In this document: in pieces, positions 1-8,163 of the stretch | How positions within the stretch are numbered: the first letter of the stretch is position 1 | How the letters are laid out: every line of letters begins with the position of its first letter | From: an uncultured Prevotellaceae bacterium | GTDB lineage: Bacteria; Bacteroidota; Bacteroidia; Bacteroidales; Bacteroidaceae | Length of the DNA stretch: 64,000 bases | NCBI GenBank assembly: GCA_900316285.1 | Contig: ONCG01000011.1 | Span: 34,351-98,350 of the forward strand | Direction: 5' to 3' | Notes under the pieces: generated by a model | What the model was told of the DNA's origin: nothing | Seen by the model: the letters and a program-made list of their open reading frames with translations, nothing else | Database searches by the model: none | Made by a program: the position numbers and the translations under genes

Positions 1-1884
1 GACTTCTGGATTTGTTAGGCTGCCATCCTTTTCTACGATGAACCTCACAATTACACGACCTTGCACACCATTTTCCGTTGCAATTTTAGGGTATTTGATG
101 TTCCGCGAAATGAATTCCATCAGCTTCACATCGCCTCCGGGAAACTGAGGCAACTCCTCTACTAAATCAAATATCGGGTCGTCACCTTGTTTCTTGGTTT
201 GCACGACTACGGCTTCATCTGCATCGACGTGGTAGGCTTTCTTGATGTTGTCGGCTGAACTAATCTCATCAACATAAGTAATGTCTTCCGTGTTTATCTT
301 ACCGACCACATCTTCCGAAGTAAGCTCTCCATCAACCACATATACGGTTTTTCCTTTCGTCTTAACAATCGTAACACCATACCTGCCTTTTTCTCCATAG
401 ACTTTCTTTGCTGGGCCAACGTCCATCACCGTTACCGAGGCAATGGCTTCAGGCTTTATCTGGTTGAACTCCTCGCGTGAGACCTCTTTTCCATCAACGA
501 TAAACAAGTTGCCTTTTTTGCTGCCATACACACCATTAAGATGGAGAATATGAGCACGGCTGATACTTCCAGCCTCGTTCAACATGGCTTGAGTAATAGC
601 ACTTTGTTCCAATCCCGCTGCCTTTTGCTTCTTCGCATAAATAACAAACTCCGTGTCGCTCATTTTTGAGCTGTATTTCATCGTCTTTGTTGTCATCAGA
701 TTGCAGACATACTGGCCAGGGGCGGTCTCTGTGAGATGAATCTCCTTGAGTGCACCCGCAGGAAGGTCAAGTAAGTTGAGCCGTTCCATGGGTTTTCCAT
801 TCACCAACATAGTGGTCTTCGACACCTCGAGTGCAATACTGCGACCTTCAGGAATTTGTTCTTCCTTTCCATTACGAAAGAACTTAACGCCAGGCTGATG
901 GCGAATTTGGTAACTATCGCCTCTGCCATTGGTTTTCTCATGAAATACACGTATAGCAGGGTCGTTGCCTTCGGTGGAGTGATAGTCCACGACCGTTTTG
1001 GCAGTCATAGCTAACGAGGTGAGCACGACAGGAACGATATACAAAGCCTTGAGCCATGCGTAGTTTTTAGTTTTTGGTTTGAACATCATAAAGATTCTTT
1101 TTTTCGTTCTGTGGGTGTTGATGCCGTTAACGAGGGCACAGGCCTGAATACCGGTCGCTTTCTGCATCAGTAGATGAATGTACTGGCTTTCATTGAAGCC
1201 GCGTGAGAGGACGGATGCATCGGCCTCATACTCGTGAAGTGTGCGCAATTCCTGACGCAAGAACCACACCACGGGATTGAACCATTGCAGAGCCGTGAGC
1301 ACTTCTACGAACAATATGTCGTAGCTATGACGATGACGCACATGCGCCTCTTCGTGGGCGAGTACAGATGCCGATTGCGACAGCCATTCGGCACGCGGTA
1401 AGACCACCGTATGCATCCAAGAGAATGGAGACACGGGTGCATCAACCACGCAAACCTTCGTCCCGGAGGACAATACGTGCTGCTCACCATTAGCAATAAG
1501 ACGATGCAACCTCCAGCAATCACGACCGACGATGAACAGTCGCGTCAAGATTCCTGCTGCAAGTAGTACTCCAAGGAGTCGCCACCACTGTTCTTCCCTC
1601 ATAAAGAAGGTCGTCGTGGGTTCTGGTGTGTCGAACGTCTGGGGAGCCAGTGCCGTTGGTAACAGGAGTTCTCCACCATCGCCACGAGGAACCAGAGGTG
1701 CAGCAACATGAATGGTCACCACACACAGTGGCAGCACGAACGAAAGAGCGATGGCCGCCAGCAAAATCACACGATTCAGGGTATGCGTGGTTTCGCGGGC
1801 CAGCAGCAGTTGGTAGAACAGATAGAAGACAGCTATCAGGACTGCCACTTTCAGGTCATAGGTAATCAAGTCTATTATCATCAT
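1..1884 (-). CDS. M56 (BlaR1-like) membrane metallopeptidase with TonB C-terminal domain, partial
   Basis: The gene runs off the left edge, so its 3' end is missing; 628 codons are visible. Reading from 1884 the protein starts MMIIDLITYDLKV, followed by hydrophobic segments and a zinc-protease motif HEEAH near residue 175, with further His residues after it (VRHRHSYD). Another membrane segment lies near residue 275. The visible 3' end reads GRVIVRFIVEKDGSLTNPEV, typical of a TonB C-terminal domain. M56 proteins sense a signal at the envelope and cleave a cytoplasmic repressor; the BlaI-like gene directly upstream in the same direction is the obvious partner. The TonB-domain fusion is common in Bacteroidetes M56 proteins. 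The signal sensed cannot be told from sequence. Two adjacent ATG codons (1884 and 1881) are possible starts. Confidence 0.88.
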   Translation of the reverse strand, partial: MMIIDLITYDLKVAVLIAVFYLFYQLLLARETTHTLNRVILLAAIALSFVLPLCVVTIHVAAPLVPRGDGGELLLPTALAPQTFDTPEPTTTFFMREEQWWRLLGVLLAAGILTRLFIVGRDCWRLHRLIANGEQHVLSSGTKVCVVDAPVSPFSWMHTVVLPRAEWLSQSASVLAHEEAHVRHRHSYDILFVEVLTALQWFNPVVWFLRQELRTLHEYEADASVLSRGFNESQYIHLLMQKATGIQACALVNGINTHRTKKRIFMMFKPKTKNYAWLKALYIVPVVLTSLAMTAKTVVDYHSTEGNDPAIRVFHEKTNGRGDSYQIRHQPGVKFFRNGKEEQIPEGRSIALEVSKTTMLVNGKPMERLNLLDLPAGALKEIHLTETAPGQYVCNLMTTKTMKYSSKMSDTEFVIYAKKQKAAGLEQSAITQAMLNEAGSISRAHILHLNGVYGSKKGNLFIVDGKEVSREEFNQIKPEAIASVTVMDVGPAKKVYGEKGRYGVTIVKTKGKTVYVVDGELTSEDVVGKINTEDITYVDEISSADNIKKAYHVDADEAVVVQTKKQGDDPIFDLVEELPQFPGGDVKLMEFISRNIKYPKIATENGVQGRVIVRFIVEKDGSLTNPEV

Positions 1885-1907
1885 GGTGAGTCTATTCGTT
1901 GTTTTTT

Positions 1908-2291
1908 TTATTGTACTGGATTTCTACTCTTCAGTATAGCTAAAATCACATTGATGTCCTCTTGCGACAGTTCGTCTTCTTCCGCAAAGAAAGAGACGAG
2001 TGAGGCTACCGATCCGTCGAAGAACGTTTGCTTCACATCATCCATCACCTGTCTGCAATAGCGCTCCTTCGTCATCAGAGGTGTATAAACCAACTGTTTT
2101 CCCGCATTGCCTTTACGCCTCTCTACAAAGCCTTTTTGCTCTAGAATTTTCAGGAACGTGGCAATGGTGGTATAAGCTGGTTTAGGTTCAGGGTATTGCG
2201 ATAAGATGTCGTTGACACAAGCACCTTTCCCCATACTCCACAGGATGTTCATCACCTGCATCTCGCCTTTGGTCAGAGTCTGTCGTTTCAT
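1908..2291 (-). CDS. BlaI/MecI/CopY-family transcriptional repressor
   Basis: A 127-residue protein of normal length for the BlaI/MecI family. The N-terminal winged helix is recognisable (LTKGEMQVMNILWSMGKG, then AYTTIATFLKILEQKGFVERR) and the C-terminal half is helical and acidic, as expected for the dimerisation part. The family binds palindromic operators as a dimer and is inactivated by proteolysis by a BlaR1-like M56 peptidase. Such a gene begins 24 bp downstream on the same strand, so the two form a repressor/antirepressor operon. A 30-bp dyad lies on the promoter upstream and is the likely autoregulatory operator. No beta-lactamase gene is adjacent in this window, so the regulated target is unknown. 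Confidence 0.9.
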   Translation of the reverse strand: MKRQTLTKGEMQVMNILWSMGKGACVNDILSQYPEPKPAYTTIATFLKILEQKGFVERRKGNAGKQLVYTPLMTKERYCRQVMDDVKQTFFDGSVASLVSFFAEEDELSQEDINVILAILKSRNPVQ

Positions 2292-2316
2292 AACGTTTCA
2301 GTTTTGTTTTCGCTTG

Positions 2317-2353
2317 CAAAACTACTAAAACATTAGAATTCTAAAAACTTAGT
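2317..2353 (-). promoter_or_regulatory. blaI-type promoter with overlapping 30-bp operator dyad
   Basis: On the minus strand a -7 box TAGTTTTG (2317-2324) fits the Bacteroidetes TAnnTTTG pattern. Immediately upstream is an inverted repeat, 2324-2353: arms ACTAA-N4-TTAGAA on each side, with a perfect 12-bp centre TTAGAATTCTAA (2333-2344). The dyad fills the -7/-33 spacer, so a bound repressor dimer would block transcription of both this operon's genes. The operator assignment is inferred from position and symmetry. Confidence 0.7.
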
Positions 2354-2432
2354 AATACGAATTCTTTCCAAAAGCCCGTTTTTTTAACTTTCATTCTTAG
2401 TAATTCAGACAGCATTATTAGTAATTAACCAT

Positions 2433-2473
2433 TGAAAAAGCAAATCCCAACTCCTCAAGTGGAAGAGCTGGGA
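2433..2473 (-). terminator. Rho-independent terminator after nadD
   Basis: An 11-bp stem (2445-2455 with 2463-2473) forms best on the minus-strand RNA, where the imperfect positions become G-U pairs, and is followed by a T-rich tract (2434-2444). It lies just past the nadD stop. Confidence 0.65.
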
Positions 2474-2498
2474 CTGCATGTTTTCTATGACGGGACGC

Positions 2499-3074
2499 TT
2501 ACGTCGTCTGATAGGCTTTGACGACGTCGTCGTAGATGTTCGTGGGCAACAGGCGTCGCACAGGACGGCCCTCGCGAATGCGCTGGCGGATGTCTGTACT
2601 GCTGATGTTGTAGAGGCGTGTCTGCACAAGGGTGACATTAGCGGGTAAGGTGGCGATGTCAATAGGCGATCCCTCGCGCGGATAAATAATAATATGGTAA
2701 TGGTCGAGGATGTCTTGCGAATGATACCAGCGGTCGAAAACTAGCCAGTTGTCGGCTCCGATGACAAGAAAGAACTCATGCTCGGGGTAGTCGCGCGAGA
2801 GTGCCTGCAGGGTGTCCCACGTGTAGGAGGGACGTGGCAAATGGAACTCGTAGTCGCTGGCGATGAGACGTGGCTCTGCAGCGAGTGCCTGACGGACGAA
2901 CGCCAGCCGAAGGTCATCGTCAAGAAGGTCGGTATCGGCCTGCTTAAACGGGTTCAGCGGCGACACAAGGAACCACACCTCGTCGAGCCGAGCCTTGCGG
3001 AGTATCTGCCGTGCCAGGGCGACGTGTCCGCGATGAATAGGGTTGAACGACCCACCGTAGATGCCTATCTTCAT
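2499..3074 (-). CDS. nadD: Nicotinate-nucleotide adenylyltransferase
   Basis: A 191-residue protein, normal for NadD. It carries the nucleotidyltransferase signature GGSFNPIHRGHV at residues 8-19 and the C-terminal ISSTDIR motif that contacts the phosphates. NadD joins ATP and nicotinate mononucleotide to give deamido-NAD in the cytoplasm. It is the last gene of a minus-strand group (yicC, GxxExxY gene, gmk, nadD). The ATG at 3074 gives the conserved MKIGIYGGSFNP start. An interspersed hairpin repeat separates it from gmk. Confidence 0.95.
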   Translation of the reverse strand: MKIGIYGGSFNPIHRGHVALARQILRKARLDEVWFLVSPLNPFKQADTDLLDDDLRLAFVRQALAAEPRLIASDYEFHLPRPSYTWDTLQALSRDYPEHEFFLVIGADNWLVFDRWYHSQDILDHYHIIIYPREGSPIDIATLPANVTLVQTRLYNISSTDIRQRIREGRPVRRLLPTNIYDDVVKAYQTT

Positions 3075-3082
3075 CGTTGAGA

Positions 3083-3115
3083 GTTATGTTACTACGTTCC
3101 GTGACTATTGTCACG
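3083..3115. repeat. GTTACT-type interspersed hairpin repeat, copy 1
   Basis: The element contains GTTACTnCGT followed by the hairpin CGTGAC-tatt-GTCACG. A close copy lies at 42808-42839. It fills most of the gap between gmk and nadD. Confidence 0.6.
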
Positions 3116-3144
3116 TTGATAAACGTCCTCTTCCATTTCCAAAA

Positions 3145-3768
3145 CTATTCAGACTCCACTCCCTTCGGAAGGGACTGGGGGTGGGTTAAGAACTCGCCGA
3201 CGAGCTTTAGTGCCTCAGCCTTGGCGACCTCGAGGTCGTCGTTAACGAGGATGCTGTCGAACTGCGGAGCGAACGTCATCTCGTAGGCGGCCTTGGCCAA
3301 TCGCTCTTCAATAGCCTCTGGTGTGTCAGTAGCACGACTGACGAGGCGGCGGCGCAGCTCATCAATGGACGGCGGCTGGATGAAGATGCTCAGTGCCTCA
3401 TCGCCATAGTGGCGCTTGATGTTGACACCACCTTTCACGTCGACGTCGAAGACGACGTTCTGGCCTGCGCGGCGCTGCCGCTCCACCTGTTTCTTCAGCG
3501 TGCCATAGAAGCTGTCTTCATACACCTCCTCATACTCCAGGAACTCGTCGTTCTCAATCTTCGCGCGGAACTCCTCAGGAGTAAGGAAGAAATACTCCAC
3601 GCCATCCTGCTCGGTGCCACGCGGTGCACGACTGGTACACGAGATGGAGAAATACAAGTTCAACTCCGGATGCTCCTGCATCAGCCAGTTCACAATGGTC
3701 GACTTGCCACTGCCCGAAGGTGCACTAACAATTATCAACCTGCCCCGTTTACTATTATTCTTTTTCAT
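3145..3768 (-). CDS. gmk: Guanylate kinase
   Basis: A 207-residue protein with the P-loop APSGSGKST near residue 15, the GMP-binding stretch ISCTSRAPRGTEQDGVEY near residue 43, and the expected order of the family. It phosphorylates GMP to GDP with ATP in the cytoplasm. It sits between a GxxExxY gene and nadD on the minus strand. The last dozen residues (LTHPQSLPKGVESE) are not guanylate-kinase sequence; they are encoded by a C-rich/G-rich palindromic repeat (3154-3187) also found elsewhere in the window, so a repeat appears to have supplied the C-terminus and stop. Confidence 0.95.
   Translation of the reverse strand: MKKNNSKRGRLIIVSAPSGSGKSTIVNWLMQEHPELNLYFSISCTSRAPRGTEQDGVEYFFLTPEEFRAKIENDEFLEYEEVYEDSFYGTLKKQVERQRRAGQNVVFDVDVKGGVNIKRHYGDEALSIFIQPPSIDELRRRLVSRATDTPEAIEERLAKAAYEMTFAPQFDSILVNDDLEVAKAEALKLVGEFLTHPQSLPKGVESE
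3154..3187. repeat. CTCCC...GGGGGTGGG palindromic repeat, gmk copy
   Basis: Arms CTCCCTTC and GAAGGGA are followed by CTGGGGGTGGGTT. The element overlaps the last codons of gmk. Related copies lie at 6169-6200, 12797-12824, 17222-17338, 18887-18975, 34745-34780 and 38413-38455. Confidence 0.65.
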
Positions 3769-3779
3769 CTGCGTAGTTA

Positions 3780-3814
3780 TTTATCGGAAAGAAATTATCA
3801 TAATTAGAATAATT
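3780..3814. repeat. 35-bp inverted repeat, arm next to gmk
   Basis: Starts TTTATCGGAAAGAAATTATC and matches, in perfect reverse complement over 35 bp, the arm at 4336-4370. The two arms enclose only the GxxExxY gene. Confidence 0.9.
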
Positions 3815-3859
3815 ATTCCATCAATTATTTTTCTCTTTGCAAATGATTATCACCTTTTT

Positions 3860-4312
3860 TTATTCATTAATCTCTTTTTCTTCGCTCGTGATATATTCTT
3901 TGTAATTCTCTTGTGATAAGAGAACAAAGTCATCTACATCCTCAAGATACAAATAGCGTTCAGCCCGAAGGCTCTTTTCCCCGAAATTGACGAGTAAGCC
4001 TCTATGGTTCTTACTGATGCGCATGTAATTGAATAGCTGAGCACGATGCTCCGAACAGACGTCTGACGAAGCCTTCAACTCCACCAACACACCATTGCAA
4101 TAGAAATCAGCCACATAAAATTGGTTGAGTTTCTCATTTTTATAATATACCTCCAGCTTCTTCTCACGTTCAGCAACGATGCCCCTTTTAGCAAGTTCGA
4201 TCTGAAGAGACTCTTGGTAGATAGATTCCGACAACCCTCTCCCTAACACTCTGTGAACTTCCATGGCGGCACCTACGATTTCGTATATTTCAAGATATTC
4301 TTGTCTTGTCAT
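3860..4312 (-). CDS. GxxExxY family protein
   Basis: A 150-residue protein with the family signature GLSESIY near residue 25 and the later block VADFYCNGVLVELKA, whose D...E-x-K spacing resembles a PD-(D/E)xK nuclease core. The family is common in Bacteroidetes as isolated small genes; its function is not established, and nuclease activity is only an inference from the motif pattern. The gene stands between yicC and gmk, which otherwise run in the same direction, and is flanked by perfect 35-bp inverted repeats. This suggests insertion as a cassette. Its base composition is clearly more AT-rich than its neighbours. Confidence 0.85.
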   Translation of the reverse strand: MTRQEYLEIYEIVGAAMEVHRVLGRGLSESIYQESLQIELAKRGIVAEREKKLEVYYKNEKLNQFYVADFYCNGVLVELKASSDVCSEHRAQLFNYMRISKNHRGLLVNFGEKSLRAERYLYLEDVDDFVLLSQENYKEYITSEEKEINE

Positions 4313-4335
4313 ACAAAAACCAAATTATTGGATAA

Positions 4336-4370
4336 AATTATTCTAATTATGATAATTTCTTTCCGATAAA
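4336..4370. repeat. 35-bp inverted repeat, arm next to yicC
   Basis: Perfect reverse complement of 3780-3814. A further partial copy of its outer end (TTCCGATAAAA) follows at 4378-4388, so the end sequence is present twice in tandem on this side. Confidence 0.9.
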
Positions 4371-4416
4371 AATAGCCTTCCGATAAAAAAGAATTAGCTT
4401 CCCTTCGGGGGAGGTT

Positions 4417-5295
4417 TTACAGTGCGTTCAGCACTTGCTCCTTGATCTGCTCGAGCTCGTCCTTCATCATGACGACGAGGTTTTGCATCTCGGCCTGGTT
4501 CGACTTAGAGCCGGTGGTGTTGATCTCGCGACCCATCTCCTGCGCGATGAAACCGAGCTTCTTGCCGATGCCGCGACCTTCTTCCTGCATGGTCTCGCGG
4601 AAGTACTTCAGGTGGTTGGCCAGGCGTTGCTTCTCCTCGCTGATATCGAGCTTCTCGATGTAGTAGATGAGCTCCTGCTCGAGGCGGTTCTTGTCGTAGT
4701 CAACCTCGGGAATCTCCTTCAGACCATCGACGATGCGCTGGCGAATCTTCTCCACGCGCGACTTCTCGTAGGGCTCAATCTGCGCGAGCAGCGAGGCGAT
4801 ATTATCAATCTTCTCCGTGAACTTACGCTGCAGGGCGGCACCCTCCTGACGACGGAACGCCTCGAGCTGCGCCAACGACTCTTCGATGGCCCGACGAGCA
4901 GCCTTCCACTCCTCTTCATCGAGCTCTTCCATCTCGGTGCGCGTGGTGACATCGGGCAGTCGCATGAGCGTCTGCAGCCAGTCCTGCGGCTCGGGGATTC
5001 CCACCTGGTCGACGATGCGCCGCAGCTGCTGGTAGTAGTTCTCTACGATGGCTCCGTTGATGGGTGTGGCATCCGAACCGGCATCCTTCTCCACCCAAAT
5101 AGAGAAATCCACTTTCCCTCGTTCCACACTCTTTGCCACCATCTGGCGAATCTCCATTTCTTTCTCACGATAGAGGGGTGCGATACGTGTCGAAAGGTCG
5201 AGTTGCTTGGAGTTGAGCGACTTCACTTCGACGTTGATTTTTTTGTCTTTATAGGCCACGACAGCCTTGCCGTAACCCGTCATTGATAGTATCAT
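4417..5295 (-). CDS. yicC: YicC family endoribonuclease
   Basis: A 292-residue protein of the usual YicC length. It starts MILSMTGYGKA, the family hallmark, and ends with the conserved region NTTGSKSNQAEMQNLVVMMKDELEQIKEQVLN. The central part is strongly helical. YicC proteins are reported single-strand endoribonucleases in other bacteria. The gene heads the minus-strand group that continues to gmk and nadD, and is divergent from tsaB; yicC-gmk linkage is common in bacteria. A -7 box (TACTTTTGC, 5321-5329) lies just upstream. Confidence 0.92.
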   Translation of the reverse strand: MILSMTGYGKAVVAYKDKKINVEVKSLNSKQLDLSTRIAPLYREKEMEIRQMVAKSVERGKVDFSIWVEKDAGSDATPINGAIVENYYQQLRRIVDQVGIPEPQDWLQTLMRLPDVTTRTEMEELDEEEWKAARRAIEESLAQLEAFRRQEGAALQRKFTEKIDNIASLLAQIEPYEKSRVEKIRQRIVDGLKEIPEVDYDKNRLEQELIYYIEKLDISEEKQRLANHLKYFRETMQEEGRGIGKKLGFIAQEMGREINTTGSKSNQAEMQNLVVMMKDELEQIKEQVLNAL

Positions 5296-5320
5296 AATGG
5301 TTTTTATGCGTTAAATTTCT

Positions 5321-5360
5321 GCAAAAGTACGAAATTCCGACGAAAAATCAGTAAATTTGC
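5321..5360. promoter_or_regulatory. Divergent promoter pair for yicC and tsaB
   Basis: Minus strand: -7 box TACTTTTGC at 5321-5329, reading toward yicC. Plus strand: -7 box TAAATTTGC at 5352-5360, reading toward tsaB. Both fit TAnnTTTG; neither has a clear -33 TTTG. The boxes are about 23 bp apart, so the two polymerases would compete. Confidence 0.6.
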
Positions 5361-5386
5361 ACTTTATTTATGAAGAAAAAGCAATT

Positions 5387-6121
5387 ATGTCGACAATATT
5401 GCATATAGAAACAAGCACCGACGTGTGTTCCGTGGCCGTTAGCCAAGACGGAAAATGCATCTTTGAACGCGAAGACCGACCGGAGCTCGGCAGCAAGGAC
5501 AGCAAGGACGGAAAGGGTGCTCAGCGGCGAGGCAGCGCGGTGATGGCAGGCGTCTTCATCGACGAGGCATTGTCGTTCACCGACTCCCAACTCATCGACC
5601 TCGACGCCGTGGCCGTGAGCAGCGGTCCCGGCAGCTATACAGGACTACGCGTGGGCACATCGGTGGCGAAGGGCATCTGCTACGGGCAGAACCTAAAGCT
5701 CATCAGCGTTCCGACATTGGAACTGCTGTGCGTGCCCGTGCTGCTGGCCGAGAAAGTGAAGGAAGAGAATGCCCTGCTCTGCCCGATGATCGACGCACGT
5801 CGCATGGAGGTGTACGCGCAGCTCTTCGACCGTGGGCTGCATGAGGTTAGGGGCATACAGGCCGACATCGTAGATGCCGACACCTACCGCGAGTATCTCG
5901 ATGAGCGACCCGTCTACTTCTTTGGAAACGGTGCCGCAAAATGCATGGAAGCCATCAACCACCCCAACGCACACCTCATCGAGAACATCGTGCCACTGGC
6001 ACGGTGGATGTTCCCCTTGGCCGAGCGCCGCTTCTTCCAAGAGAAGTTCGAGGACGTGGCCTACTTCGTTCCCTTCTACCTGAAGGACTTCGTGGCCAAG
6101 CAGCCGAAAAAGCTACTATAA
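5387..6121 (+). CDS. tsaB: tRNA threonylcarbamoyladenosine biosynthesis protein TsaB
   Basis: A 244-residue protein of the ASKHA fold. Recognisable motifs are MSTILHIETSTDVCSVA at the start, VSSGPGSYTGLRVG near residue 78, and PMIDARRMEVYAQLF near residue 130. TsaB partners TsaD and TsaE to make t6A at position 37 of ANN-decoding tRNAs. The ATG at 5387 gives the family start; a TTG 30 bp upstream is in frame but lies within the -7 box and is rejected. The stretch GSKDSKDGKGAQRRG near residue 40 is longer than usual in the family. It heads a plus-strand run ending with rseP. Confidence 0.93.
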   Translation: MSTILHIETSTDVCSVAVSQDGKCIFEREDRPELGSKDSKDGKGAQRRGSAVMAGVFIDEALSFTDSQLIDLDAVAVSSGPGSYTGLRVGTSVAKGICYGQNLKLISVPTLELLCVPVLLAEKVKEENALLCPMIDARRMEVYAQLFDRGLHEVRGIQADIVDADTYREYLDERPVYFFGNGAAKCMEAINHPNAHLIENIVPLARWMFPLAERRFFQEKFEDVAYFVPFYLKDFVAKQPKKLL

Positions 6122-6168
6122 TAAAAAAGAACATAGCAAGCCTGCACATCCCCCTGAAACCGGCAGGC

Positions 6169-6200
6169 ACTCCCCTCTATAGGAGGGGTCGGGGGAGGAT
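6169..6200. repeat. CTCCC...GGGGG palindromic repeat, intergenic copy
   Basis: Contains ACTCCCCTCTATAGGAGGGG followed by TCGGGGGAGG, lying directly before the start codon of the DUF4290 gene. It belongs to the same family as the copy in gmk. Confidence 0.6.
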
Positions 6201-6202
6201 TC

Positions 6203-6802
6203 ATGAATATAGAAGGATTAGACTACAACACGCAACGTGAGAAGCTGGCTCTGCCAGAGTATGGTCGAGAGATTCAACGCATGGTGGACCATGCCAAGAC
6301 GCTTCCCGACAAGAAAGAACGGCAGCGCTGCGCACAGACCATTGTGGCCATCATGGACCGCATGTTCCCACAGAACCGACAAAATGCCGACTACAAGCAC
6401 AAGCTTTGGGACCATTTGGCGCTGATGAGCAACTTCGAACTCGACATCGACTGGCCTTACGACATTCATCAGGCTGCCGACATCACCACTCGTCCAGAGC
6501 CGATGCCCTACCCGATGAAGGACATCGCCGTGAGACACTATGGTTACATGGTGTTCGAGCTATTCGACAAGCTGAAGCAGATGCCTCCGGGCAAGGAGCG
6601 CGACGAGCTGGCTCGCGTCACCGCCAACCAGATGAAGCGTAACCTGATGCTGTGGAGCCACGGCTCGTCGGACGATGAGAAGGTGGCAAGCGACCTGGCA
6701 CGTTTCACCGATGGAAAAATCCAGCTCGACTTGAGTACGTTCAAGTTCGAGAAGGTCTCGATGAGAGATATGGAAGTGCGCACAAAGAAGAAGAAACGCT
6801 GA
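6203..6802 (+). CDS. DUF4290 family protein
   Basis: A 199-residue protein starting MNIEGLDYNTQREKLALPEYGREIQRMV, with the block DIAVRHYGYMVFELFDKLK after the middle and a strongly basic end (RTKKKKR). I recognise this as the DUF4290 family, a Bacteroidetes-restricted family of unknown role, usually found next to murA and rimM as here. No enzyme motif or membrane segment is visible; it looks cytoplasmic and helical. The start at 6203 lies only 2 bp after a palindromic repeat, so the repeat forms the whole ribosome-binding region. Confidence 0.88.
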   Translation: MNIEGLDYNTQREKLALPEYGREIQRMVDHAKTLPDKKERQRCAQTIVAIMDRMFPQNRQNADYKHKLWDHLALMSNFELDIDWPYDIHQAADITTRPEPMPYPMKDIAVRHYGYMVFELFDKLKQMPPGKERDELARVTANQMKRNLMLWSHGSSDDEKVASDLARFTDGKIQLDLSTFKFEKVSMRDMEVRTKKKKR

Positions 6803-6852
6803 ACCCACCCGTTCTGCTTTCTCCCTACTCACACACACCAAAAAACACGCTT

Positions 6853-8163
6853 ATGGAATCATTCATCATAGAAGGAGGCCAACTGCTCAAAGGAACCATC
6901 ACACCACAGGGCGCCAAGAATGAGGCCCTGCAGGTGATCAGTGCCTGTCTGCTCACCGACGATGAGGTACATATCAAAAACGTGCCCGACATTCTGGACG
7001 TGAACAACCTCATCCGCCTGCTGAAGGACATGGGGGTGGACGTGAAGAAGAATGCGCCCAACGACTACACGTTCTGTGCCAAGAACCTGAACTTGGACTA
7101 TCTGCAGAGCGACGCATTTGTACGCAAGTGTGCCTCGCTGCGCGGCTCAGTACTGCTCATCGGTCCGCTGCTCGGACGTTTCGGCAAGGCCGTCATCGCC
7201 GAGCCAGGTGGAGACAAGATTGGTCGCCGCCGTCTGGACACCCACTTCCTGGGATTCAAGAAGCTGGGTGCGAAGTTCGTACACGAAGAAGAGCGCAATG
7301 TCTACGACATCGAGGCCAAACGCCTGAAGGGCTGCTACATGCTGCTCGACGAGGCTTCGGTGACGGGAACGGCAAATGTCGTCATGGCGGCTGTGATGGC
7401 TGAGGGCACCACCACCATTTACAATGCTGCCTGCGAACCCTATCTGCAGCAGCTTTGCCACCTGCTAAACGCCATGGGTGCACAGATCAGCGGCATTGCC
7501 TCAAACTTGCTCACCATCGTCGGCGTAAAGTCGTTACACGGTGCCAATCATACGATTCTGCCTGATATGATTGAGGTGGGCTCGTTCATTGGAATGGCTG
7601 CCATGGTGGGCGACGGCATCACCATTAAGAATGTGTCGCTGAAGAACCTGGGCATCATCCCCGATGCCTTCCGTCGGCTGGGCATCAAGATCAAGGAAGA
7701 CGGCGACGACCTGTTCATTCCGCGTCAACCACACTACGCCGTGGAGTCGTTCATCGATGGAACCATCATGACGCTTGCCGATGCCCCGTGGCCAGGACTC
7801 ACGCCCGACCTGCTGAGTGTGCTACTCGTCGTAGCCACGCAGGCACGAGGCTCGGTGCTCATCCACCAGAAGATGTTCGAGAGCCGACTGTTCTTCGTCG
7901 ACAAACTCATCGACATGGGTGCACAGATCATTCTCTGCGACCCGCATCGAGCAGTCGTCGTGGGCCACGATCGGAAAATCCGCCTGCGTGCCGGACGCAT
8001 GACGAGTCCCGACATTCGTGCGGGTATCGCCTTGCTCATTGCCGCCCTTTCGGCCAATGGCACCAGCCGCATTGCCAACATCGCACAGATAGACCGCGGC
8101 TATGAAAACATTGAACACCGACTGAACCTGCTCGGTGCAAAAATCACTCGTGTCAATGATTAA
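6853..8163 (+). CDS. murA: UDP-N-acetylglucosamine 1-carboxyvinyltransferase MurA (Asp-type active site)
   Basis: A 436-residue EPSP-synthase-fold protein with family blocks GAKNEALQVISACLL near residue 20 and ALLIAALSANGTSRIANI near the C-terminus. MurA transfers enolpyruvate from PEP to UDP-GlcNAc, the first committed step of peptidoglycan synthesis. In the catalytic loop (PGGDKIGRRRLD, residues 118-129) the usual Cys is Asp121. The Asp variant in other bacteria keeps activity and is not alkylated by fosfomycin, so intrinsic resistance to that drug is expected. The gene overlaps rimM by 8 bp. Confidence 0.95.
   Translation: MESFIIEGGQLLKGTITPQGAKNEALQVISACLLTDDEVHIKNVPDILDVNNLIRLLKDMGVDVKKNAPNDYTFCAKNLNLDYLQSDAFVRKCASLRGSVLLIGPLLGRFGKAVIAEPGGDKIGRRRLDTHFLGFKKLGAKFVHEEERNVYDIEAKRLKGCYMLLDEASVTGTANVVMAAVMAEGTTTIYNAACEPYLQQLCHLLNAMGAQISGIASNLLTIVGVKSLHGANHTILPDMIEVGSFIGMAAMVGDGITIKNVSLKNLGIIPDAFRRLGIKIKEDGDDLFIPRQPHYAVESFIDGTIMTLADAPWPGLTPDLLSVLLVVATQARGSVLIHQKMFESRLFFVDKLIDMGAQIILCDPHRAVVVGHDRKIRLRAGRMTSPDIRAGIALLIAALSANGTSRIANIAQIDRGYENIEHRLNLLGAKITRVND

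Noticed and set aside
4435-5286. 283-codon open frame opposite yicC
   Set aside because: It mirrors yicC codon by codon on the other strand; yicC has the family signature at both ends.
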